64,000 nucleotides of DNA from Sulfurospirillum sp. GTDB lineage: Bacteria > Campylobacterota > Campylobacteria > Campylobacterales > Arcobacteraceae. How positions within the stretch are numbered: position 1 is the stretch's first letter; every line of letters begins with the position of its first letter. This document shows, one piece after another, positions 57,452 to 64,000 of this stretch. The stretch lies in NCBI GenBank assembly GCA_030491005.1, contig JAKZMJ010000002.1:1-64000 (forward strand), given 5' to 3'. A model generated the notes under the pieces. It saw only the letters and a list, made by a program, of their open reading frames with translations. It was not told the DNA's origin and did no database searches. The position numbers and the translations under genes are program-made.

Positions 57452-58621
57452 TCATGTAATAAGTTTTAAACTTTGATGTATACAAATAGATAAAATTCCA
57501 AATGCTAAAACGCAAGCTACCTTATTTGCCCCTTGATAGTATATTTTATCACATCCAAAGTCATCTTTTAAGTATTTATTTACTCGCTCTACCATACTTC
57601 TTTGCTTGTAGTGATGTTTATCTGATGCTTGAGTCAAATTTAAATATTCAAATTTTTCTTTTTTCTCTTTTGCTAAAGCTATTTTTTCTTTTAGCACTTT
57701 AGAGTTTTTAGGATTTATATCTATGATTGGTTTATGATTTAACTCTTCAGAATACTCTGCAATAATATCACTATCATATCCAGCATCAAGTAAATCATGA
57801 AGATACATTACTCTTTTGCTAGTTTCATTTATAAGTGGAGGTGCTACAGAACTATCATGAACATTTGCACCACTATAAAATGCAACTACTGGTATATCTC
57901 CATCAACAACACTAATATGAAGTTTACCACCTATCCAAACTTCTCTATTACCTTTTGAATTTTGTTTAATACCAACTCCACATGATGTTGATACAAGTGA
58001 TAACATATCATTAGTAGTTTTCATATCTTTTTGAAGTTCAAGAATCTTTGGTTTTATAGCTTCTCTTTTCTCACCTTTTTTAGGTCTTCCAACCTTATTT
58101 TTTGCTTTCTCTTTTTTCTCAACTTTTACAGGTTTTTCCCTAAGTGGTATTTTTGTAGCATCACTTGCATTATACATAAATATAGTATCTGACAAATATT
58201 CTTCTATGAATTTTTGATGAGTTTTCTCAGCTATTTTCATATCACTAAGTTGTTCAAACACTCTACTAAATTTAGATTCACTAGGAATATCTATTTTATA
58301 TCTCCATCCACATAATACTCGCAATATTCTATCCCTATGCAGTCTATGAATTAAATCTCTTGTTGTTTGTATATTATAAACTGATTTAGCAATAAATGCC
58401 CTTGCTATTTCTTCTCTATCTTTTGGAGTGTTTGTAATTGTTACAATTGTAACATGCTTTTCTATTTGGGCAAAATCTAATATTTTTATTAATTTTTCTT
58501 CTTTAGTGCTTAGTGTTCCTAGTTGTTCTTTTATCTCAGGAAATAAACAATTTTCATGGTTTATAATCCTAAGCCACATTTTTGAAAGATTTGAAGATAA
58601 TTTTGGTATAATATTTTTCAT
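57452..58621 (-). CDS. DDE transposase of the inner IS (IS4/IS5/IS1182-like)
   Basis: A 389-aa transposase that looks intact. An N-terminal DUF-type helical region is followed by a DDE_Tnp_1 core: YNASDATKIPL holds the first Asp near residue 154, HDLLDAGYDSDII the second near residue 276, and HYKQRSMVERVNKYLKDDF the Glu near residue 352. A Lys/Arg-rich hinge (EKKEKAKNKVGRPKKGEKRE) separates the first two. The exact IS family cannot be fixed by eye. Confidence 0.85.
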   Translation of the reverse strand: MKNIIPKLSSNLSKMWLRIINHENCLFPEIKEQLGTLSTKEEKLIKILDFAQIEKHVTIVTITNTPKDREEIARAFIAKSVYNIQTTRDLIHRLHRDRILRVLCGWRYKIDIPSESKFSRVFEQLSDMKIAEKTHQKFIEEYLSDTIFMYNASDATKIPLREKPVKVEKKEKAKNKVGRPKKGEKREAIKPKILELQKDMKTTNDMLSLVSTSCGVGIKQNSKGNREVWIGGKLHISVVDGDIPVVAFYSGANVHDSSVAPPLINETSKRVMYLHDLLDAGYDSDIIAEYSEELNHKPIIDINPKNSKVLKEKIALAKEKKEKFEYLNLTQASDKHHYKQRSMVERVNKYLKDDFGCDKIYYQGANKVACVLAFGILSICIHQSLKLIT

Positions 58622-58745
58622 AAGTTGAATCTCTTTTCTGTTAAATTTTAGGATATAAAATTATAACTTATTTGAAATTTGATTCAACTTTTTTTACAAA
58701 TAAAAACCTAAATTATGAACTTATTTGCTAATTTGCAAGTGGCTC

Positions 58746-59604
58746 TAGTTTTTGAATATTTATGATTGAGTTTGTGTTGAGCATTAGTAAGTGGTTTATT
58801 TCTATATGCTCGATTGATAACTTTTGAGTTTACATTATTTTTTTGAAGATAGTCTTCTATCTCTTTTGATTTGTATGCTGAATCAGCATACAATGTAGTA
58901 TCATCTTCATTGATAAGTTCTTTAATTACTTGTGAATCATGAGTTGATGAGGGTGTTACAGTATAAGTAGATATTACTTTAGTTTTTTGATCAACTGATA
59001 TATGATTTTTATATCCAAATTCTCTAGTTTTATACTTGGTAACCCATCTGGCATCTATATCTTTTTGAGCTAATTTATTTTTATTCTTTCCAAACTCTAA
59101 AGGAATAGCACCTTTTTTAATATCAGCATTATCTTGCCTTTTATTTCTTTGTTTAGGTACTTTGATGAAGCTAGCGTCTACAAGTGTTCCCTCTTTAGCA
59201 ATAACACCATTAGATAAAAGTTTAGCAGTAAAAATATCAAATAGTTTTTTTGATAAATCTTTCTCTTTTAGTTCTTCTTTAAATAGCCAAATTGTATTTC
59301 TATCAGGTACATTATCACCTATTTGGAGACCTAGAAAATTCATAAAAGATAATCTATCTTTGATTTGAAACTCTGTTTGTTCATCCGATAAATTGTAGTA
59401 TCTTTGAAGTATAATTATTTTGAACATTAAGAGTTTATCATATGGTTTCCTACCAGCATTACTTTTTTTATCTTCTTTCATTAATGATTCTTCAATAGGT
59501 TGTCTAAATAATTCCCAATCAATAATTTCATTTAACTTTTGTAAAGGTGGTTGATGCTTTTTAATCTTTTCTAGCTGAAACTCATAATCAAATAATCCTG
59601 CCAT
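58746..59604 (-). pseudogene. IS5-family transposase, N-terminal fragment
   Basis: Encodes the first 286 or so residues of an IS5-family transposase: DYEFQLEKIKKHQPPLQKLN, YDKLLMFKIIILQRYYNLSD, the first Asp in TLVDASFIKVPKQRN and the second in TLYADSAYKSKEIE. It runs into inner-IS sequence after SKTRA, giving the false tail TCKLANKFII. Joined to 57026-57204 it makes a 345-aa protein. Confidence 0.87.
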
Positions 59605-59788
59605 AATATACTCACTTTTTATAATAATTTATGTTGTAATTATAGCTAAATAGTGGTATCAAATGCTTTAAATAATAGCTTTATAGAGAGTTATTTGTAA
59701 ATTTATTTGGATTAAATAAAAGACTTATTTTATGATTTTTTAAGTATTTGAAAATTATGTGATTTTTTGTCTATTTTTAGAGGTGCCC

Positions 59789-59861
59789 TATATACACTTG
59801 ATGCAATAAGTATTACTATTAGTAATACGATTATAGAATAATTCTTATTTTTTAATTTCAT
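59789..59861 (-). pseudogene. hmuU: hmuU, N-terminal fragment
   Basis: Minus-strand ATG at 59861 encodes MKLKNKNYSIIVLLIVILIA then SSVY, the first transmembrane helix of the permease, and is cut by the IS at 59788. Removing the IS and one TATA gives SSVYNITLGAYEIS, in frame with the part at 56860. The start overlaps the end of hmuT by 17 bases, as expected in an operon. TATA at 59789-59792 is the right target duplication. Confidence 0.85.
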
Positions 59862-60537
59862 TCGTTTTACAATAAGATAAATCCTTATTAATCATGCAAG
59901 ATAGTTGCATCAAAGCTTTATCTAGTCTTACGGTAAAACCAGAGATTAAAAGCATATCCATAGAATATATTTGTGAGTTTTTACTAGCTTTTGTACTTTG
60001 AATAAATTTATCTTTAAAAAACTTCTTATTTCCATGTTTTGCAAAGATGATTACATCTGGATTTATTTTTAAAAGTGATTCTTTTGATATCATTGTAAAA
60101 TTATTAACATTACTCGCATTTATTCCACCTGAGAGTTTTATCATAGCACCTGCTTTTGTTTTCTTTCCAGCTATCATCATGGAGCCTGACCTAATTGATA
60201 ATATAAATAAAACTTTCTTTTTATTTTTTATTTTTTTTATTTCATTTTGCAATTTGCTTACATTTGTATCAATTCTTTTTATAATTTTTTTAGCTTTGTC
60301 TTTTTCATTTAAAATAATAGCTATATCCATAATCTTTTTTTTTGCCGATGCTATAGTATTTTCATCTTCAATCATATAAGCTTTTATACCAAATTTATCA
60401 AGTGAAGTTATAAACTTTTTAGGTTTTGAGTGATTACTAGCTATTACTATATCTGGATTTAAAGATAAGATTCCTTCTTTAGGTAATTGTAACCAATAAC
60501 CAACATTATGAGACCACTGCACAGTATAATCCAACAA
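59845..60537 (-). pseudogene. hmuT: hmuT, heme-type periplasmic binding protein, N-terminus lost
   Basis: About 230 residues of a FecB/HmuT binding protein: HNVGYWLQLPKEGILSLNPD matches the HmuT VGY-x-RxLSxEGxLSL region, followed by KPKKFITSLDKFGIKAYMIE and a C-terminal lobe with LKINPDVIIFAKHG. The signal peptide and first lobe start are absent; the sequence upstream (beyond about 60540) belongs to an IS5-family element. The apparent TTG start is therefore an artefact. Confidence 0.82.
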
Positions 60538-61365
60538 AGCAACCTATTTAAAGGCATTAAAAGCACTTTTCAGCTAAAATAACTTCACTAAGAAGAGGTA
60601 AAAAGTGGCATTTAAAGATACAAACAATACATTTTCAGATATAGCAGTAACATCAAGATTAGAAAAAGTAAATTCATTTCTTAAAGAGTTGGACTCTATT
60701 ATAGACTTTGATAAATTACGACCAGTACTAAATAGAAATGGAATTGCTAAAAGTAATGTAGCTGGAGCACCTGCTTATGATAATGTACTGATGTTTAGAG
60801 TACTGTTACTCCAGAAGTATTACAATCTCTTTGATCAAGCCACCCAAGATGCACTCTATGTAAACCTACTCTTTATTAGATTTGTAGGACTTAGCCTAGA
60901 GGATAGTGTACCAGACGAGAGTACAATCTGTAGATTTAGAAATTCCCTACTCAAGAACCGACTTTATGATAAATTATTTAACTCTGTAAATAAACAATTA
61001 GAGAGTAAAAACCTGATAGCTAAAAAAGGAAAATCTGTTTTAATTGATGCTACTCTCATTAGAAGTGATAACACGCAAATAAAAAATAAGACTAAAGAAG
61101 TATACAAAGAAGACAAGAAAGGTATTCAAACAATAAATGCTGAGTTAAATATAAAACTTGAAGTAGAGCTTCAATCCAAAAAGCCTTCAAAAAAGAAGAT
61201 TCAAAGAATTCTTAATACTAAAGCCCATAACTCCAAGACATACAAGAATGCACAACTTGATACACTACAAGGTATTGATACTAAAGATATAAAGACTTCT
61301 CAAATTATTATAAAGAATGAAGAAGATAGCTATAATCATCAAGATAAAATAGATAGTGAAGTAAG
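60538..61365 (+). mobile_element. IS5-family element, right part lost
   Basis: Starts near 60540, where hmuT homology stops, and ends at 61365, where an IS481-family element begins. The left boundary is uncertain by several bases because the opposite end is missing. It holds a truncated transposase. Confidence 0.7.
60605..61365 (+). pseudogene. IS5-family transposase, truncated
   Basis: GTG start with GAGGT before it. About 254 residues: YDNVLMFRVLLLQKYYNLFD, EDSVPDESTICRFRNSLLKN and the first catalytic Asp in SVLIDATLIRSDN. It breaks off at QDKIDSEVSV where the fold should continue with the second Asp; the next residues in the frame (KFHHVVPFQ) come from the IS481 inverted repeat. It is only about 25-30 per cent like the other IS5 transposase here by eye. 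Confidence 0.85.
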
Positions 61366-62457
61366 TGTCAAGTTTCACCACGTTGTACCATTCCAAAAAC
61401 AATATCTTGAAACTCACTTGGTAAAATCTTAAATATTTCAGGTTTCGTTTGAAACCAACTTTGAACTGCATTAAATGGAGTTCTGACTTTTAATTCTTTT
61501 CTTAAAGAACCATGTCTTCTATTGAAGTTGTAGTATATCAAAAATTTATTTAAATCTTTTTTAACATCATCTATATTTTCATAGTCTTGGGCTTTGATTG
61601 TAGCATTTTTAATAGTTCCGTTTACTCTTTCTACCATTCCATTGGTTTGTGGTGTATATGGAGCTGTTAGTCTATGTTCTATACTATCTTCTTTACATTC
61701 TACATCAAACTTGTGATTACCACTTACAATTCCTTTGCCTCTTGCCCATTTATCTGTAAATTCCAATCCATTATCTGTTAAAATATGAGTTAAGTAAAAA
61801 GGAAAAAACTCTTTACAAACTTTTAGAAATTCAACTGCATTATTAGATGATTTGTTTTCATATACTTTGTAATATAGTAGCCTTGTAGCCCTGTCTATTG
61901 CTACAAATAGATAAAACTTTTGTTTATCAAACTTTGGTAAATAGGTTACATCTATATGCAAATATCCAGGTTCGTATTCTTTAAATTTCTTTGCTTTTTC
62001 TTTTTGTTCTTGTGGGACTCTATTTATATCAAATGCTTTTAGAGTTCTATAGATATTACTTCTATTTGCATTTGGGATAATATCAACCATTGTATCTGTT
62101 AAGTCATCTAGCTCCATCCAAGTCATTGTCCTAACTACTTTTATTAACTCTTTTTCTAAAGATGTTAAAGTTGTTTTTATATTATGTGGTCTTGAACTTT
62201 TATCTTCAATAAAATCCCTATCTTTCCATTTAGAGATAGTTTTAATATTTAGATTATAATTATTTGCTAATTCAACATTTGTTAAATTAGATTTCTGTAT
62301 TATTTCTCTTATGTGCTGGTTTGCTCTAGCATTAGAGTGATAGGTTTGTGACATATTTTAAATCCTTATGTGTTGTAAAGATTTTACACTTATGTTGTTT
62401 AATCTATCACTTTCTTATTTATGAAACTAGGCAACCATAACGTGGTGAAACTGGACA
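61366..62457 (-). mobile_element. IS481-family insertion sequence
   Basis: Bounded by inverted repeats TGTCAAGTTTCACCACGTT at 61366 and, on the other strand, TGTCCAGTTTCACCACGTT from 62457 (one mismatch). It is 1092 bases with one transposase. The flanks differ (an IS5 transposase on the left, an aat fragment on the right), and no target duplication is visible. Confidence 0.88.
61368..62354 (-). CDS. IS481-family transposase
   Basis: A 328-aa integrase-core transposase that looks complete. The N-terminal helix-turn-helix (TNVELANNYNLNIKTISKWK) is followed by the rve core with the DDE residues in YLHIDVTYLPKF, HILTDNGLEFT and TNGMVERVNGTIKNA, and the C-terminal NFNRRHGSLRKEL. It ends inside the inverted repeat. 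Confidence 0.92.
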   Translation of the reverse strand: MSQTYHSNARANQHIREIIQKSNLTNVELANNYNLNIKTISKWKDRDFIEDKSSRPHNIKTTLTSLEKELIKVVRTMTWMELDDLTDTMVDIIPNANRSNIYRTLKAFDINRVPQEQKEKAKKFKEYEPGYLHIDVTYLPKFDKQKFYLFVAIDRATRLLYYKVYENKSSNNAVEFLKVCKEFFPFYLTHILTDNGLEFTDKWARGKGIVSGNHKFDVECKEDSIEHRLTAPYTPQTNGMVERVNGTIKNATIKAQDYENIDDVKKDLNKFLIYYNFNRRHGSLRKELKVRTPFNAVQSWFQTKPEIFKILPSEFQDIVFGMVQRGET

Positions 62458-62459
62458 GA

Positions 62460-62634
62460 AAATTAGTTGCAGGAGGATATGGTATTAATATTGGAAATAT
62501 TTTTTGTGGTGAATCAATGTTTTCAAAAAAAACAGATGCCTCTAAAGTTGCCTTATATTATTTAGTAAAAAGATTAAAGAAAAATGGTTTTAAACTAATG
62601 GATTGTCAAGTTCCATCTAAGCATTTCAGCAATT
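62460..62634 (+). pseudogene. aat: aat fragment: leucyl/phenylalanyl-tRNA-protein transferase, internal piece
   Basis: About 58 residues translate as LVAGGYGINIGNIFCGESMF then SKKTDASKVALYYLVKRLKK and LMDCQVPSKHF, which is the catalytic core of Aat (family LVGGLYGV...FFGESMFS...DCQV). The N-terminal half is missing on the left, where the IS481 inverted repeat starts, and the C-terminal part is missing on the right, where the next IS begins. The apparent ORF from 62421 is a fusion of IS and aat sequence. Aat adds Leu or Phe to proteins with N-terminal Arg/Lys. Confidence 0.85.
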
Positions 62635-62651
62635 CTAACCCAAAAATAAAA

Positions 62652-64000
62652 CTACATAATATATCCTTTCATATCTACATTCTCTTCGGTCTGGCGAGCA
62701 ATAAGTATATATTCCAACATTTTATTAAAGCTTTTAAAATTAAACATTGTTGTTAAAAAATTAATACCTACAAAGAACTCTTCTCTGTTACCAATATTAT
62801 CACGAAGTTCCATATATAAATCATCATCAAGTTCTTGTACTGTATGAAATAAGAAAGCTAATATATTAAGGCTACAAAGTGTTTTAGATAGATTTTCTTT
62901 TCCATGACCAAAGTTGTGATCTAAATGATAGCCTTTAGTTTTTAAAGTATTGTTATTTTCATTTTCGATTTTCCATCTACTTCGTCCTGCTGTTGCTATA
63001 TCTATAACATTATTTACATTCAAAGATATATCAGTAACAAAGCTATTATGATATAGTTTCTTACCCGTAGCATTAGTAACTATAACTTCACACCAGTTTA
63101 CTTCTTGTGGTGGATGTTGTGTATCTCCTTGTGGATTTTTAATTGCTAAATTATTAATATAGTTATATGTAAAAATTTGCTTTTTACCATTAATCATTTT
63201 GGATATTATTTTTGTATCAATAGTATTTAGATTTTTTATCATTTCTATTTGTTCATATAAGTATTTATGTGATGTTGGTTTAGCTACAAATATATATGAA
63301 TGGCTCTTATCTAATACTTTTTTTATCATAGGTTCTCTTGAATATAAATCATCACCTAAAATAATAAGTTTTTTATTAGTTGGATTATTAAAACTATCTA
63401 GCCATCTTTTAGAAGCATTTACTTCACAATCTTGTTTATCTTTACCATCATTATTTGATATAAACTCTTGCATCAGTGGTATAACTTTTTTTATATCAGG
63501 ATGTACTATTGTTGGAGTTATAACACTATGATAGTAATGTACTTCACCTGTATCACTATTAGTTTTACTTTGACAACATTTACAAGATATATTTTTACTT
63601 GAATGATAATGAGTACCATCTAATGCTACAAGCATATAATCATCTTTAAAATAAAATTTATCTAATATTCCTATATCTCTTAACTTAACAAGTATTATTT
63701 CATATACTTTTTTAAAACTATTGGGTGTTATTTTATCCAACATGTTTCGTATATGATTATCACTTGGTATATCAGATATTCCAAACATAGTTTGTGCATT
63801 ACTGATACCTTTTCTTGTATCAATATCCCTTTGAAAACTTAAGCAAGATTTATTTTGAAAATAAAATACACTAAATGCTGATAATATAATATCTTTTAAA
63901 CTATAAACTAGATTTGTTCTTTGTTTTCTAGTATCTTCTACATTTGATATATTATCTGTAAATGATTCTATTAAAAAATCGAAAATATTTGTCTGTCTCA
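62652..64000 (-). CDS. DDE-type transposase, N-terminus outside the window
   Basis: At least 449 residues; the frame is open to the right edge. It contains an N-terminal region with SNAQTMFGISDIPSDNHIRN, then LVALDGTHYHSSKNISCKCC (first Asp, Cys cluster), LIILGDDLYSREPMIKKVL (second Asp) and SRWKIENENNNTLKTKGYHL (Glu). This resembles unclassified (ISNCY-like) DDE transposases. An IS end must lie between about 62634 and 62652; I cannot identify the inverted repeat because the other end is outside. Confidence 0.8.
   Translation of the reverse strand, partial: RQTNIFDFLIESFTDNISNVEDTRKQRTNLVYSLKDIILSAFSVFYFQNKSCLSFQRDIDTRKGISNAQTMFGISDIPSDNHIRNMLDKITPNSFKKVYEIILVKLRDIGILDKFYFKDDYMLVALDGTHYHSSKNISCKCCQSKTNSDTGEVHYYHSVITPTIVHPDIKKVIPLMQEFISNNDGKDKQDCEVNASKRWLDSFNNPTNKKLIILGDDLYSREPMIKKVLDKSHSYIFVAKPTSHKYLYEQIEMIKNLNTIDTKIISKMINGKKQIFTYNYINNLAIKNPQGDTQHPPQEVNWCEVIVTNATGKKLYHNSFVTDISLNVNNVIDIATAGRSRWKIENENNNTLKTKGYHLDHNFGHGKENLSKTLCSLNILAFLFHTVQELDDDLYMELRDNIGNREEFFVGINFLTTMFNFKSFNKMLEYILIARQTEENVDMKGYIM

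Larger units (their letters stand above)
57209..58745 (-). mobile_element. Inner insertion sequence with DDE transposase
   Basis: A 1537-base element inserted in the transposase gene of the outer IS. Ends: GAGCTACTTGCAAATT at the left and GAGCCACTTGCAAATT (opposite strand) at the right, 15 of 16 identical; TAGT duplication on both sides. It encodes one transposase (57452-58621). About 150 bases between the duplicated end and the gene are non-coding. Confidence 0.85.
56865..59788 (-). mobile_element. IS5-family insertion sequence, itself interrupted by a second IS
   Basis: The left end reads GGGAACCTCTAAAAATAG at 56865; the right end, on the opposite strand, reads GGGCACCTCTAAAAATAG from 59788. 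These 18-base inverted repeats differ at one base. TATA flanks both ends. The total is 2924 bases; removing the inner IS (1537 bases) and its 4-base duplication leaves a 1383-base element with one transposase. It is inserted in hmuU. Confidence 0.85.

Noticed and set aside
62421-62756. An apparent 111-codon gene on the plus strand
   Set aside because: It is a chimera: its first 13 codons are IS481 inverted repeat, the middle is aat, and the end is antisense to the next transposase.

Overview
The window is low-GC, gene-dense bacterial DNA. Family content points to Campylobacterota, most likely an Arcobacter-like genus (Arcobacteraceae): an hrcA-grpE-dnaK operon, a short Sua5-like protein right after carB, selA-selB beside tRNA-Sec, a VC_2705-type acetate symporter with its small subunit, DUF3373, and many methyl-accepting and GGDEF/EAL proteins. 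This placement is inferred from gene families and base composition; no alignment was run.

Layout. 1-8400: end of aceF and lpdA (pyruvate dehydrogenase E2 and E3), a gamma-carbonic-anhydrase-like protein, pdxH, a membrane diguanylate cyclase, a HAD phosphatase/glycosyltransferase pair and a phytanoyl-CoA-type dioxygenase. 7500-11300: the heat-shock operon hrcA-grpE-dnaK, whose promoter carries two CIRCE-like operators and an HspR/HAIR-like operator, then a small membrane zinc-ribbon protein. 11390-15102: a compact two-gene accessory module, a PHP-nuclease/SMC-like ATPase overlapping a Schlafen/AlbA_2 ATPase. It is the best candidate here for an incompletely described system, possibly anti-phage. 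15111-22335: mltA, carB, a Sua5-like mini-protein, yajQ, a cytochrome P460-like protein and threonine aldolase. 22570-31862: two chemotaxis transducers flanking an outer-membrane DUF3373 protein and a complete dctPQM TRAP transporter with a repeat-rich control region. 32002-41891: an acetate block (pta-ackA; symporter plus small subunit; a cNMP/CBS/DUF294 signalling protein with an exonuclease) followed by a two-component system.

41937-42701 is an array of eight tRNA genes made of four species in two copies each (Lys, Val, Asp, Glu), with a consensus promoter. Next come dnaG, comF, a SpoIIE-type phosphatase, adk, a rhomboid protease, an overlapping EAL / degenerate-GGDEF pair, and selB-selA divergent from tRNA-Sec.

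From about 55 kb to the window end lies an IS-rich, decaying region. A heme-type ABC operon (hmuT-hmuU-hmuV) has been broken: hmuU contains an IS5-family element with a 4-bp TATA duplication, and that element itself contains a second IS with a 4-bp TAGT duplication and a tandemly duplicated end. Removing both elements restores both reading frames. hmuU also carries an in-frame TGA, and hmuT has lost its N-terminus to a third IS. Further on, an IS481-family element and a DDE-transposase element trap a fragment of aat. Functional heme import and, unless another copy exists, the leucyl branch of the N-end rule would both be lost.
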